45,052 nt of DNA from DASSBG01 sp035699085 (GCA_035699085.1 DASSBG010000034.1:1-45052), one strand, 5' to 3'. Numbered from the stretch's first letter, positions 15,632 to 25,485 are shown. The notes: generated by a model not told the origin, from the sequence alone. A program made the numbers and translations.

Positions 15632-15662
15632 ACCCTCAGCCTCCGTTCCCATTTTCGCCACG
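15632..15662. repeat. Degenerate remnant of the GGGGACGGAGG element
   Basis: GGGGACCCTCAGCCTCCGTTCCCATTTTCG resembles the right end of the two intact copies (CCCTCCGTCCCCACTCTCG). The remaining gap 15450-15728 before ppc contains no supported gene; the ppc promoter should be here. Confidence 0.4.
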
Positions 15663-15728
15663 CAGCGGGCGTTCCGCTGGCCGCGCGTATCATCAGGAGT
15701 CGCCTGCAGCCATGCATGGAGCCACGCC

Positions 15729-18476
15729 ATGAGCCCGCGACATCCCGACGACCTGCGCGACATCCCGGCCCTGCCGCACGATGCGGCGCTGCGCGAGGAC
15801 GTGCGCCGGCTGGGCGCGCTGGTCGGCGAGATGCTGGCCGAACAGGGGGGAAAAGCCTTTTTCGAGCGCGTCGAGACGCTGCGCACTGCGGCCATCGAGC
15901 GGCGCGAGGCCGGCACCGGTGTGGGCGACCTGGCGAGCATGCTGGCTGACGTGGCGCCGGACCAGGCCGAGTCGCTGGCGCGCGCCTTCGCCACCTGGTT
16001 CCAGGCCGTCAACATCGCCGAGCGCGTGCATCGCATCCGCCGTCGCCGCGACTACCAGCGATCGGCCACCAAGCCGCAGCCGGAATCGCTGGCGGCGGTG
16101 CTGGAGGGCCTGAAGGCGCGCGGCGTCAAAGCCGACGAGCTGCTTGGCTGGATCAATCGGCTGGACGTCGAGCCGGTGTTCACGGCACATCCGACCGAGG
16201 CGGTGCGCCGATCGCTGCTGGAAAAGGAGCAGGTCATCGTGCGCGCGCTGGTCGACGACTTCGATGCCACGCGGCCGCCGCACGAACGCGAAGCCGACCG
16301 CCAGCGCGTGCGCACCGCGCTGACCGCCGGCTGGCAAACCGCCGAAGCCTCGCGCGTGCGGCCGAGCGTGCAGGACGAGTTCGACCACGTCAGTTTCTAT
16401 CTCGCCGAGCCGCTGTACCGCGTGCTGCCTGCCTTCTATGAATCGCTGGAGCGCGAGCTGCAGCGGGTGTACGGGCTGACGCTGCCGCTGCCGCGGCTGC
16501 TGCGTTTCGGCTCCTGGGTGGGCGGCGACATGGACGGCAACCCCAACGTCGGCCCCGACACCATCGACGAGACGCTGCGCGCGCAGCGGGCCCTGGTGCT
16601 GGAGCGTTACGCCGCGGAGTGCGCGCATCTCGGCCGCCTGCTGAGCCAGACCGACGACCGCGTGCAGGTCAGCCAAGCACTGCGCCGGCGGCTGGACGAT
16701 TACCGCCAGCGGCTGCCCGAGGCGGCGGCGGCGATCCGCCCGCGCCACGCAAACATGCCCTACCGTTGCCTGCTGGCGTTGATGCGCGCGCGGCTGGATG
16801 CCAGCCTGGCCGACGCCACCGGAGGCTACGCCAACGCCGCCGAGTTCGATGCCGACGTCGGCCTGATCTGCGACAGCCTGGCGGCCCACCGCGGCGAGCA
16901 CGCCGGCGTCTTCGCCGTGCGTCGCCTGCACTGGCGCCTGCGCAGCTTCGGCTTCCACCTCGCGCGGCTGGACGTGCGCCAGGACGCGCGCGTGCACGAC
17001 GACGTGCTGGCCGTGCTTCTGGACGACACCAACTGGGGCGGCCGCGAAGCCGCTGAACGTGCCCGACAGCTGCACCCATATGCCAGCGGCGCCGGGCAGC
17101 TCGCCGATCATCAGGACGAGGGTGCGCAGCGGCTGAAGGCGGTGTTCGCCACCCTGGCCGACGCCCGCACGCGCTACGGTACCGATGCCACCGGCCCCTA
17201 CGTCATCTCGATGGCGCGCACCGCGGCCGACGTGCTGGCGGTGCTGGCGCTGGCCCGCTTCGGCGGCCTGGTCGAAGCCGCGGAGGCCGGCGATGGCAAC
17301 GAGCCGGCAACCGTGGTGCCGCTCGACGTCGCGCCGCTGTTCGAGACCGTCAACGACCTGCGCCACGGCGCGGGGACGCTGCGCGCGCTGCTGGCCGACC
17401 CGGTCTACCGCGCGCACCTGCGCAGCCGCGATGATCGCCAGGTGATCATGCTCGGCTACTCCGACAGCGCCAAGGACGGCGGCATCCTGGCCGCGCGCTG
17501 GGCGCTGCAGCGCGCCCAGGTCGAACTGCTGGCGGTGGCGCGCGAGGCCGGCATCGGCCTGACCTTCTTCCACGGCCGCGGCGGCTCGGCCAGCCGCGGA
17601 GGCGGCAAGACCACGCCGGCCCTGATGGCCTCGCCGCGCGGCGCCGTCGCCGGCCGCCTGCGCATGACCGAACAGGGCGAGGTGATCCACCGCAAATACG
17701 GCATCCGCGCGCTGGCCCTGCGCAACCTCGAACAAACGGTGGGCGCGGTGCTGCGCGCATCGCTGCGGCCGCGCGAACCGGAGCCGCGCGAGGACGTCTG
17801 GCGGGAGCGCATGACCGCGCTGTCGGCACGCAGCCGCGAGACCTATCGCGCGTTCGTCGGCGACAGCGACTTCGTCGCCTATTTCCGCAGCGCCACGCCG
17901 ATCGACGTGATCGAGCACATGACCATGGGCTCACGCCCGGCCAGCCGGCGCAGCATGCACGGGGTCGAGGACTTGCGCGCCATCCCCTGGGTGTTTGCAT
18001 GGACCCAGATGCGCGCGATCATGCCCGCCTGGTACGGGCTGGGCAGCGCGCTGGAGCACGGCGCCGCCGATCACGGCGAAGCGGCAATGGCGGAAATGGC
18101 GCGCGACTGGCCATTCCTCGCCACCTTGCTGGACGATGTCGAGATGGTGCTGGCCAAGGCCGATCTTGGCATCGCCGAGACCTTCTCGCGGCTGTCGGGA
18201 GAGCTGCACCCGAAGTTCTTCCCGCGCCTCGAGCAGGAGTTCGCACGCACCCGCGAGTGGGTGCTGCGGCTGAAGGGGGCCGACCGGTTGCTGGCCGACG
18301 ACCGCCGGCTGGCGCTGTCGATCCGGCTGCGCAACCCCTACATCGACCCGATGAGCCTGCTGCAAGTGGACCTGCTGGCGCGCTGGCGTGCGGGCGGTCG
18401 TGAGGATCCCGCGCTGCTGCGCGCGCTGGTCGCCTGCGTCAATGGCGTCGCCCAAGGCCTGCAGAACACGGGCTGA
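15729..18476 (+). CDS. ppc: Phosphoenolpyruvate carboxylase
   Basis: This enzyme carboxylates phosphoenolpyruvate with bicarbonate to oxaloacetate, replenishing the TCA cycle. The 915-aa protein has the two family signatures, VFTAHPTEAVRRSLL with the catalytic His near residue 156, and VIMLGYSDSAKDGG with the catalytic Lys in the C-terminal half. It also has the GSWVGGDMDGNPNV loop, the mobile loop FHGRGGSASRGGG, and the conserved C-terminus ending QNTG. Length is typical of bacterial PEPC. The ATG at 15729 gives MSPRHPDDL; it precedes the lipase gene in convergent orientation. Confidence 0.97.
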   Translation: MSPRHPDDLRDIPALPHDAALREDVRRLGALVGEMLAEQGGKAFFERVETLRTAAIERREAGTGVGDLASMLADVAPDQAESLARAFATWFQAVNIAERVHRIRRRRDYQRSATKPQPESLAAVLEGLKARGVKADELLGWINRLDVEPVFTAHPTEAVRRSLLEKEQVIVRALVDDFDATRPPHEREADRQRVRTALTAGWQTAEASRVRPSVQDEFDHVSFYLAEPLYRVLPAFYESLERELQRVYGLTLPLPRLLRFGSWVGGDMDGNPNVGPDTIDETLRAQRALVLERYAAECAHLGRLLSQTDDRVQVSQALRRRLDDYRQRLPEAAAAIRPRHANMPYRCLLALMRARLDASLADATGGYANAAEFDADVGLICDSLAAHRGEHAGVFAVRRLHWRLRSFGFHLARLDVRQDARVHDDVLAVLLDDTNWGGREAAERARQLHPYASGAGQLADHQDEGAQRLKAVFATLADARTRYGTDATGPYVISMARTAADVLAVLALARFGGLVEAAEAGDGNEPATVVPLDVAPLFETVNDLRHGAGTLRALLADPVYRAHLRSRDDRQVIMLGYSDSAKDGGILAARWALQRAQVELLAVAREAGIGLTFFHGRGGSASRGGGKTTPALMASPRGAVAGRLRMTEQGEVIHRKYGIRALALRNLEQTVGAVLRASLRPREPEPREDVWRERMTALSARSRETYRAFVGDSDFVAYFRSATPIDVIEHMTMGSRPASRRSMHGVEDLRAIPWVFAWTQMRAIMPAWYGLGSALEHGAADHGEAAMAEMARDWPFLATLLDDVEMVLAKADLGIAETFSRLSGELHPKFFPRLEQEFARTREWVLRLKGADRLLADDRRLALSIRLRNPYIDPMSLLQVDLLARWRAGGREDPALLRALVACVNGVAQGLQNTG

Positions 18477-18606
18477 CCTGGTGAGCGGCCAGTGGTGATC
18501 GGCTGGCCGTGGGCTGCGGTCCTTTGACACGTCGATGCGCTTGCTGCGTGGGCCTGCTGACGCGCCGGCGGCTGCCTCCCGGGCCCGAACGTGACCGACC
18601 GAAAGA

Positions 18607-18636
18607 CAACGGCCGCACCCGGGGGCGCGGCCGTTG
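18607..18636. terminator. Hairpin between convergent ppc and lipase genes
   Basis: A perfect 10-bp stem (CAACGGCCGC at 18607-18616, GCGGCCGTTG at 18627-18636) with a 10-base loop lies between the two convergent gene ends. It has no clear T-tract on either strand, so it is a probable bidirectional transcript-end structure rather than a textbook intrinsic terminator. Confidence 0.6.
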
Positions 18637-18660
18637 CACTGCCGCAGCGTGGACGGAGGC

Positions 18661-20835
18661 TCAGTCGCCGCTGTCGCCGTCGTCGTCGCTCGGCGGGCCC
18701 TGCCAGATCAACGAGGGGTTGGCTACCTGCACGACGTGACCGTCGCTGACGACCATGCTGGCCATCTCGCCCTGCATCTCGGCGGTGACGGCCGGCGCGG
18801 TGGCCGGGCTCAGCAACGAGCCGTGGTCGCCCTCGAGGAAGCGCACCACGCCGCGGATGCCCTCCTCGGACTGCACGGTGTGCGTGATCGGCTCCAGTCC
18901 CAGCGCAGCGACCAGCGGCTCGGTGCCCGAGAGCGGCGCGCCCTCCACCGTGTTGGGAACCACCTGGTCGGGCAGCGGTTTGCCGTCGCCCTCGCCGCCA
19001 CCGATGACTTCCTGCAGCAGGATCTTGTCGCCGGCCGCAAGCGGGGCGTAGTTGATCGGGTCGGCGGCATCGATCACCGTCTGGGTCGCCATCATGAAGG
19101 CGTCGTAGTCCGGGGTGTCGGCCTGCACGCCGGCGTTGGCCAGGCCGGCACGGATCTGCGGGCCGATCGTCGCCGAGCCACTGACCAGCCGCGCCAAGCC
19201 GCCGCCCGGCACGTTCAGCACCGAGGTGTCGACGTTGTCATCGACGGCGATGAACACCGTGCCGACGATGGCGCCCAGCGACTGGCCGACGAAGTAGACC
19301 TTGTCGGGGTCGAAGTCGCCCTGGCCGTCGTGGTTGACGTCGATGGTGCCGATGGCGTGCTCCAGCTCAACCAGGTCGGCCACGCCCTGGCGCACGTTGT
19401 CGCGCGAAGTCAGCAGGCTGGACAGATTGATGAAGTGCGCGCCCGAGGCGTCCGGCACGCCGTCCGGGCCGGCAGCGCCGGACTGGTTGTTCATGACGTC
19501 GATGTCGAAGGTGCGCTCGCTGGCGATCGCACCGAACGGCGTGTTGCCGATGTAAAACGGGCTGCTGGCGTTGACGCCATGCAGCGGCAGGTCGATGGCG
19601 ATCACGGCGTAGCCCTGCGAGGCGAAGGTCTGCGCGACCGCCAGCATGTCGGTGCGGTTGCGGGTGATGCCGTGCTGGAAGATCACGATCGGCCAGCCGT
19701 CGGCCGGCCGCTGCTTGCCGGAGGCGGCGTTCGGCACCGTCAGCAGCACCGGGATGTTCTCGTTGGCGGTCGCCACCGGAAACGGGTTGTAGGCGGTGAC
19801 ATTGGTGGAGGTCGGGTCGAGGCCGAAGGCGTCGGCCGGCGGCGCGTAGGCACCCGGCGCGGCATGCCAGAAGCCCGTCAGCGGCGCCGTGGGGTCGTCG
19901 GCGGTGGGGGCCGACAGGTAATACGGCACCGTCATGATGCCGATGTCGACGTCGGCGATCGGCGCCAGGCCGAGGCCGAGGTCGCCGAGCGTCATGCCGG
20001 TCGGTGCGATCTGCACGGCGGCCGGCGGCATGGCCTCGATCCTGGCGGTCAGCGCCTGCAGCTCAAGCGTGGTGCTCTGGGTGGTCGCCACCCACGACAG
20101 CGAGATGTCGGTGCGGTCGATGCCGGCCGCGGCAGCGGCCGCTTCCTGCGAATTGACCAGCTGGCGCACTGGCTCGAGCGCGCAGGCCTGGGCATCGGTC
20201 AGCGAGTCCGAGGTGGACTTGCCGTCGACGCACAGCGGGTTGCTGCCCTTGGCCAGCGTGTAGGTCAGCGACGGCGTGAGTGGCGCGCCCTCGGCGTTGG
20301 TGATGGAATCCATCAGCACCACCATGTAGCTGGTGCGCGGCTTCAGCGGCTTGGTCGGCACGATCACCAGGGTCTTGCCGCTGGTGTCGGTCGGCGCCAG
20401 CGCGACCACGTATTCCTCCGGCGATTGCAGCTCGCGCACCACCTTGGTGACGCCGCCGGCCGGGCTGGCCAGCTGCACCTCGAAGACATGGATGCCGGTA
20501 CCGGCCACCAGCGTGTCCTCGGCCGGCTTTTCCGACAGCGTGGTCGACCAGGGCGCGACGGTGCTGAAGCCGTCCAGCGCGTTCATCGCCACCTGCGGAT
20601 CGCCGTAATTTGACGGATCGGCGACCGGAATGTTGAGCGTCAGGTCCGTCGTGCCGGAGAACAGCAAGTTGTTGGGAAACGGAATGATGCCGTTGGCCGG
20701 ATCGAAATTGGCGACCATCGCCGGCGGCGGCGGTGGCGGGTTGCTGCTGCCCGTGTCATCGGAGTTGCTGCTGCCGCCACAGGCGGTCAGCAGGGAGCAC
20801 GACAGGATCAGGGCCAGGAGGTAACGATACGGCAT
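18661..20835 (-). CDS. VolA/Pla-1-like outer-membrane lipase lipoprotein
   Basis: The 724-aa protein starts with a lipoprotein signal (LILSCSLLTAC, then GGSSNSDDTG) and a Pro-rich linker. Residues about 40-250 (FDPANGIIPFPNNLLFSG and following) match the bacterial virulence-factor lipase N-terminal domain, an Ig-like module. The C-terminal half is an alpha/beta hydrolase: oxyanion region PIVIFQHGITRNRTDML, nucleophile elbow VYFVGQSLGAIVGT with Ser519, and a likely catalytic His in EGDHGSLL near residue 677. VolA-type relatives are surface-exposed lysophospholipases that release fatty acids. The divergent aldo/keto reductase gene is upstream. The exact substrate cannot be told. Confidence 0.85.
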   Translation of the reverse strand: MPYRYLLALILSCSLLTACGGSSNSDDTGSSNPPPPPPAMVANFDPANGIIPFPNNLLFSGTTDLTLNIPVADPSNYGDPQVAMNALDGFSTVAPWSTTLSEKPAEDTLVAGTGIHVFEVQLASPAGGVTKVVRELQSPEEYVVALAPTDTSGKTLVIVPTKPLKPRTSYMVVLMDSITNAEGAPLTPSLTYTLAKGSNPLCVDGKSTSDSLTDAQACALEPVRQLVNSQEAAAAAAGIDRTDISLSWVATTQSTTLELQALTARIEAMPPAAVQIAPTGMTLGDLGLGLAPIADVDIGIMTVPYYLSAPTADDPTAPLTGFWHAAPGAYAPPADAFGLDPTSTNVTAYNPFPVATANENIPVLLTVPNAASGKQRPADGWPIVIFQHGITRNRTDMLAVAQTFASQGYAVIAIDLPLHGVNASSPFYIGNTPFGAIASERTFDIDVMNNQSGAAGPDGVPDASGAHFINLSSLLTSRDNVRQGVADLVELEHAIGTIDVNHDGQGDFDPDKVYFVGQSLGAIVGTVFIAVDDNVDTSVLNVPGGGLARLVSGSATIGPQIRAGLANAGVQADTPDYDAFMMATQTVIDAADPINYAPLAAGDKILLQEVIGGGEGDGKPLPDQVVPNTVEGAPLSGTEPLVAALGLEPITHTVQSEEGIRGVVRFLEGDHGSLLSPATAPAVTAEMQGEMASMVVSDGHVVQVANPSLIWQGPPSDDDGDSGD

Positions 20836-21121
20836 GGAATGCTTCCTTCTGCGCGGGCGGCAGGGGTGACTGCAGTGGTGGCTATCTTAGGGAGTTCAAA
20901 CGTGCGTTTGCAATCGGCACGATACCGCGCGCGGCACGCGGCGTGTGTTGCGCTGCAACATGGGAACGGCGGGCGGGGCAAACGGCGGCGGCGGGCATGC
21001 TCGCGCGGGAGCGTTCGCCTGCACGCAGGCTCCTGCAGGCCGCGTGGCCGGCGGCGGCCAGGCTTGTGGCAAGCTGCGCGGCACCGGCCACCGGCCGGCG
21101 ACGCGTGGAGGTGAGCGGCAC
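20836..21121. promoter_or_regulatory. Divergent intergenic region, lipase / aldo-keto reductase
   Basis: This 286-base gap separates the divergent lipase (minus) and reductase (plus) starts and must hold both promoters. The reductase has a clear ribosome binding site, GGAGGTGAG, at about 21106-21114. No operator or riboswitch was recognised. Longer plus-strand openings upstream of 21122 have poor start context and no family similarity. Confidence 0.4.
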
Positions 21122-22108
21122 ATGCTGTATCGCAGGTTGGGGTCGACCGACGTGCAGGTCCCGGAAATCGGCCTCGGCTGCTCCGCCTACTGGGGCCACC
21201 GCGCCTTTTCCGAACGCCAGGCCATCGCCGTCGTCGAAGAGGCCTTCGCCCAGGGGATAAACTTTTTCGACACCGGCCACAACTACGCCAATTTCAATGC
21301 CGAGCCACGGCTGGGCCGCGCCCTGCGCGCCCTGCTGCGCCAGGTGGATCGGGCGCAGCTGGTGATTTCCAGCAAGGCGGGCTCGTTGCGCGGCAGCACG
21401 CGGCTGACGCACGATCGGGCCCGGCGCGAGGGCGACCACGACTATTCGCCGGACGCCATCGAGGCCTCATGCCGGGCCTCGATCGCCAACCTGGGCTGCG
21501 GTTACCTGGACATTTTCCAGCTGCACGCGATCGGCGCGGACCAGCTCACCGCGGCATTGCTGGAGCGCCTCGCCGACATGCGCCGCGCCGGGCTGTACCG
21601 GCTGCTCGGCATCAACAGCCACAGCGGCGACGACCTGCGCCACCTGAGCGCGCAGCGCGGGCCGGTCGACATGGTGCTGCTCGATTACAACGCGCTGCAG
21701 CAGGACCGCGAGCCGGTGATCGCCGCGCTGGCGGAGACGGGCATCGGCGTGGTCGCCGGCACGGCGCTGGCGCAGGGGCATCTGGTGAGGCGTCGGCCCG
21801 GCTCGCTGGCGAGTGGCGCCTGGTTCTGGTATCTGGCGCGGGCGCTGCTGAAGCCGGGCAGCCGGCGGCTGGCGCGCGCGGCAGCGCCACTGCGCGAGGC
21901 GCTGGCCGCGATACCGGGCATGACACCGGCGCAGGCTGCGGTGGCCTATGTGCTGGGCAACGCCGGCGTCGCCAGCTGCCTGGTCGGCACCACCCAACCG
22001 GAACACCTGCGTGAGCTGGCGCTGGCATCGGGGCTGCGCCTGCCGGAAGCCGGCAGACAGGCGATCCGGCAGGCATACGCGCGCCTGCCACGCCCCGTCA
22101 GCCGCTGA
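21122..22108 (+). CDS. Aldo/keto reductase
   Basis: The 328-aa protein is an NADPH-dependent aldo/keto reductase with a TIM-barrel fold. MLYRRLGSTDVQVPEIGLG is the usual first strand. The catalytic tetrad is visible as Asp and Tyr in FFDTGHNY, Lys in VISSKAG and His in IFQLHAIG. The C-terminal part (PAQAAVAYVLGNAGVASCLV, GTTQPEHLREL) carries the cofactor-binding segment. The start is set by a strong GGAGGTGAG site. The substrate is unknown; Tyr follows Asp by only four residues, as in the YghZ/Tas-like branch. Confidence 0.9.
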   Translation: MLYRRLGSTDVQVPEIGLGCSAYWGHRAFSERQAIAVVEEAFAQGINFFDTGHNYANFNAEPRLGRALRALLRQVDRAQLVISSKAGSLRGSTRLTHDRARREGDHDYSPDAIEASCRASIANLGCGYLDIFQLHAIGADQLTAALLERLADMRRAGLYRLLGINSHSGDDLRHLSAQRGPVDMVLLDYNALQQDREPVIAALAETGIGVVAGTALAQGHLVRRRPGSLASGAWFWYLARALLKPGSRRLARAAAPLREALAAIPGMTPAQAAVAYVLGNAGVASCLVGTTQPEHLRELALASGLRLPEAGRQAIRQAYARLPRPVSR

Positions 22109-22111
22109 CCG

Positions 22112-23083
22112 TCAAGCCGCAATCGCTTCGGCGCGCACCGGCAGGCAGAGGACCATGCCCTGGCCCTGGCCGGAAAACGGCATGGTCTCGACCGAGGCGC
22201 CGAACGGGCCCAGGCGGCCGTGCAGTGCCTGCACCGCCTGCTGCACCTGGGCGCTGCGCCGCTCCATGGCGTCGGCGCTGGCCAGCGCCGCGTGGCCGAT
22301 GACGTGCACCTCGATGTGCCGCTTGACCAGCCGCGTGCGTGCGATCAGGCGGCCATTGCCGCCGGCACCGTCCGCAGCCATCTGCAGGAGTTGCAGCAGC
22401 GCCGGCGCGAGCCACGGCACCCGCGGCAGCGCCGGCACCGCCTCCAGCCGGCGGATCACCCGCACGCTGGGCGGCAAACGCGTCTGGGTCAGCGCCAGCG
22501 CCGCCGAAAGCAGTTCGTTGACGTCGATCTCGCCGTCGTCCTGTTCCATGCTGCTGTCGAAGCGGCACAAGGCACCGGCCAGATGGCCGACCTGGTCAAC
22601 GGCCTCGTCGCCCCGCGCCAGCCGCTCGCTGAGCAGCTGCGGCAGGCGGCTGTCGAGCAGTGCCTGGCGCGCCGCGAACAGGCGCCGCCGCGCGTCGCTG
22701 ACATGCCGCACCAGCCGCTCCAGGGTGAACTCGTCGGCACCGGGCAGCAGATCCACCGGCTGCAGGCAGTAGCGCACGGCGTCGTCGTAGTGGTTGATCA
22801 GCTGGTGGTAGTGGCGGAACAGGTCGTCGGCGGCCCGGCGCTGGTCGCGCAACAGACCGAGGGGCGCGCGCAATTGCCGGCCGACCGCCGCGGCTGCCGC
22901 GGCCAGCGCCAACGCACCCTGCTGCTCGTCGACATGCCCGCGCGCCTCGCGCGCGTCGGCCTCCGCCTCGGCGCAGCGGCTGCGCCAGCGGTTGCGGTCG
23001 CGCCACATGCGCGCGGCCAGCACCAGCGCTGCCGCCAGCAGCACCAGCGCCGTCCCCATCACGAGCCAAGCCATCATTGCCAC
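22112..23083 (-). CDS. Membrane-anchored histidine-kinase-like protein, probably inactive
   Basis: The 323-aa protein has one N-terminal membrane helix (residues 4-26), an alpha-helical coiled middle (about 30-190) and a C-terminal region resembling a HATPase_c domain (INVNELLSAAL-type start at about 195, IEVHVIGHAAL, GQGQGMVLCLPV). Key catalytic elements are missing: I see no H-box histidine followed by E/D-x-x-x-P, the N-box reads QLLQMAADG with Met where Asn is expected, and the G1 Asp is absent. It may act as a scaffold or sensor rather than a kinase. It converges with the reductase gene, 3 bases apart. No response regulator is adjacent. Confidence 0.6.
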   Translation of the reverse strand: MAMMAWLVMGTALVLLAAALVLAARMWRDRNRWRSRCAEAEADAREARGHVDEQQGALALAAAAAAVGRQLRAPLGLLRDQRRAADDLFRHYHQLINHYDDAVRYCLQPVDLLPGADEFTLERLVRHVSDARRRLFAARQALLDSRLPQLLSERLARGDEAVDQVGHLAGALCRFDSSMEQDDGEIDVNELLSAALALTQTRLPPSVRVIRRLEAVPALPRVPWLAPALLQLLQMAADGAGGNGRLIARTRLVKRHIEVHVIGHAALASADAMERRSAQVQQAVQALHGRLGPFGASVETMPFSGQGQGMVLCLPVRAEAIAA

Positions 23084-23215
23084 TCCTTTCCCTCAGGCCG
23101 GTGGGACGCCCCGCAGCGGGCACCCATCGGCGGCAATGATGCACGGACGGCCGTCCCATTACGGTGACGGCCGTCACGCCGGAGTTGGCAGAAAAACGCT
23201 CCGGTCAGACTGCGC

Positions 23216-24535
23216 TCAGCCTGCGCGAACCCAGCGCCACAGTTCGCCGAAGCTGGGCTTCTTCCCATACATGAGGATGCCGGTGCGGTAGATGCGCGCC
23301 GCCAGCCAGACGCAGGCCAGCAAAGCCACCACGATCAACAGCAGCGAGGCCGCCAACTGCAACGTCGGCACCGATGCCAGCGACCAGCGCACCGGCATGG
23401 TGAAGGGCGAGAAGAACGGGATGAAGGACATCGTCACGCCCAGTGACCCGCTGGGGTCCTTGATCAGGCTGAAGACCGAGATGAAGCCGACCGCGATCAG
23501 GATGGTGACGAAGGTGGCGTACTGCTGCGTTTCCTGGATGGTGTTGCAGATGGCGCCGACCGCCGCGTACAGCGCGCCGTAGAGCAGGAAGCCCAGCGCG
23601 AAATAGACCAGGAATACGACCAGCAACCCGCCCGACATCGTCGGGATCGGCAGGTTCTGCATGGCCGCCGCACTGATGCCCAGCGCCTTTGCGATGGCCT
23701 CGCGCTGGCTGGTGAGGACGAAGATCGAGCCGCCCCAGATCAGCATTTGCGCCAGGCCGGCCGACCCGACGCCCAGCACCTTGCCCAGCAGCATCTGGAA
23801 CGGTGTCAGCGACGAGGCCAGCACCTCCATGATGCGCGAGGTCTTTTCCTCGATCACCGAGGTCATGGTCTGCTGGCCGTAGATGATGATGGCCAGGTAG
23901 AGGATGAAACCCATGATGTAGGCGATCAGGAACGACGCCGCACCGCTCTGGCCGGTGATCTTGCCGTCGGTGACCTTGCTGGTCTTGAGGTGCGCCGGTT
24001 CCATCGAGCGCATCACCAGCGCAGGGTCGACGCCCGACTGGCCCAGCCGCGCGGTCGCCAGCACCTGGCTCAGCGAGCTGCGCAGGTGCGCCATCGACTC
24101 CATCGAGCCGACGTTGCGACCGTAGTAGGTGATCCGGCCATCGCTGAGCACGTCGTGGTCAAGCACCAGCACGCCGTCCAGTGTCTTTTTGTCCGACGCC
24201 TTCTTCGACGCATCGACGCGCGGGATCAGCTTGTCGCGCGCCGCCTCGGCGTCGCCATCGGCTGCCACCACGCTGATCTCGTAGCGCGGCGGCGCGTCCT
24301 TGCCTCCGTCCAGCTTCTGCTTCGCCAGCGAGTCGTGCAGTCGCTGGCCGAGGCCGGTGCCGCTGGCGTCGACGATGGCGATGCGGCTGGTGTGGTCACT
24401 GGCACTCATCATCAGCGCCGGCAGCAGCATGAAGGCCACCATCAGCACCGGCAGCAGCACGGTGGTGATGACGAAGGCCTTGGTCCTCACCCGGGCGACG
24501 AACTCGCGCCGGACGACCGCGAAAATCTTGTTCAT
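23216..24535 (-). CDS. ABC transporter permease (NatB/ABC-2 type)
   Basis: The 439-aa protein has an N-terminal membrane helix (VITTVLLPVLMVAFMLLPAL), a periplasmic domain of about 140 residues, and five to six C-terminal membrane segments starting at AASFLIAYIMGFILYLAIII. The motif SVIEEKTSRIMEVLASSL is characteristic of the NatB-type ABC-2 permeases. The ATG at 24535 overlaps the ATPase stop codon (ATGA), so the two form an exporter. NatAB homologues export sodium, but the substrate here is not known. Confidence 0.88.
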   Translation of the reverse strand: MNKIFAVVRREFVARVRTKAFVITTVLLPVLMVAFMLLPALMMSASDHTSRIAIVDASGTGLGQRLHDSLAKQKLDGGKDAPPRYEISVVAADGDAEAARDKLIPRVDASKKASDKKTLDGVLVLDHDVLSDGRITYYGRNVGSMESMAHLRSSLSQVLATARLGQSGVDPALVMRSMEPAHLKTSKVTDGKITGQSGAASFLIAYIMGFILYLAIIIYGQQTMTSVIEEKTSRIMEVLASSLTPFQMLLGKVLGVGSAGLAQMLIWGGSIFVLTSQREAIAKALGISAAAMQNLPIPTMSGGLLVVFLVYFALGFLLYGALYAAVGAICNTIQETQQYATFVTILIAVGFISVFSLIKDPSGSLGVTMSFIPFFSPFTMPVRWSLASVPTLQLAASLLLIVVALLACVWLAARIYRTGILMYGKKPSFGELWRWVRAG

Positions 24536-25485
24536 GCCGCGTCCTCGATGCGCGCCGCGTCGGCGGCGTCGGCCCCGACCTTGGCGATGAAGATGGATTG
24601 CAGCGACGGCTCGACGATCTCGAAGCGGCGCAGGCCGACATCGGCCTCGACCAGCCGCGTCAGCAACTGTTGGGCGTCGGCGCCGTCGGCCATCTGCAGC
24701 TCGGCGGTGGCGCCGTAATCGTCGACCGAAGCGACCAACGTACGGTCCGCGAGGATCGGCAGCGCGCGCTCCTTGCCGTCGCTGAAGCCCAGCGCCACGT
24801 GGCGCACGCCGGACTCGGCCTTGACCTGCGCCACCGAGCCGTCGACCACGGTCTCGCCGCGGGCCATGATCACGATGTGGTCGCACATGCGCTCGGCCTG
24901 CTCCATCACGTGGGTGGAGAACAGCACCGTGCGGCCCTGCCGGGCCAGGTCGACGACGATGTCCTTCATCCCCTGCGCGTTGACCGGGTCGAGGCCGGAG
25001 AACGGCTCGTCCAGGATCAGCAGTTCCGGGTCGTGCAGCAGCGCGCCGGCGAACTGCACCTTCTGCTGCATGCCCTTGGACAGATCCTCGACCTTCTTCT
25101 CGGCCCAGCTGGCGATGCCAAGCCGCTCCAGCCACGCCTGCGCGCGTTTGCGCGAATCGCCGCGCGGGATGCCGCGCGTCTCGCCCAGGAACACGAGGTG
25201 GTCTAGCACCTTCATTTTCTTGTACAGGCCGCGCTCTTCCGGCAGGTAGCCGATGCGGTGCGACAGCTTGCGGCTGTCGTGGTGCGCGTCGAACAGCACG
25301 ATCCGGCCCTCGTCCGGCTCGATGATGTTCATCATCATCCGGATCACGGTGGTCTTGCCGGCGCCGTTGGGCCCGAGCAGGCCGAAGATGCCGCCCGGCG
25401 GCACCTGCATGGACAGCTGGTTGACGGCGACATGGCCGGCAAAACGCTTGGTCACGCGCTCGACAAGCACGCTGGGTGCGGACAT
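24532..25485 (-). CDS. ABC transporter ATP-binding protein (NatA type)
   Basis: The 317-aa protein is the ATPase of the exporter with the downstream permease. Walker A is LLGPNGAGKTT, the Q-loop lies in GYLPEERGLY, the signature region is DLSKGMQQKVQ, Walker B is LLILDEPFSGLDPVN and the H-loop is FSTHVMEQAE. A C-terminal extension after about residue 220 is typical of NatA/CcmA-like ATPases with DUF4162. The start giving MSAPSVLVERVTKRF is preferred over an upstream in-frame ATG at 25524. A period-7 microsatellite begins 46 bases upstream of the start. Confidence 0.92.
   Translation of the reverse strand: MSAPSVLVERVTKRFAGHVAVNQLSMQVPPGGIFGLLGPNGAGKTTVIRMMMNIIEPDEGRIVLFDAHHDSRKLSHRIGYLPEERGLYKKMKVLDHLVFLGETRGIPRGDSRKRAQAWLERLGIASWAEKKVEDLSKGMQQKVQFAGALLHDPELLILDEPFSGLDPVNAQGMKDIVVDLARQGRTVLFSTHVMEQAERMCDHIVIMARGETVVDGSVAQVKAESGVRHVALGFSDGKERALPILADRTLVASVDDYGATAELQMADGADAQQLLTRLVEADVGLRRFEIVEPSLQSIFIAKVGADAADAARIEDAA

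Noticed and set aside
15693..17918. A 741-codon minus-strand open frame
   Set aside because: It is antisense to ppc.
18634..20613. A 659-codon plus-strand open frame
   Set aside because: It is antisense to the lipase lipoprotein, which has a signal peptide and catalytic motifs.
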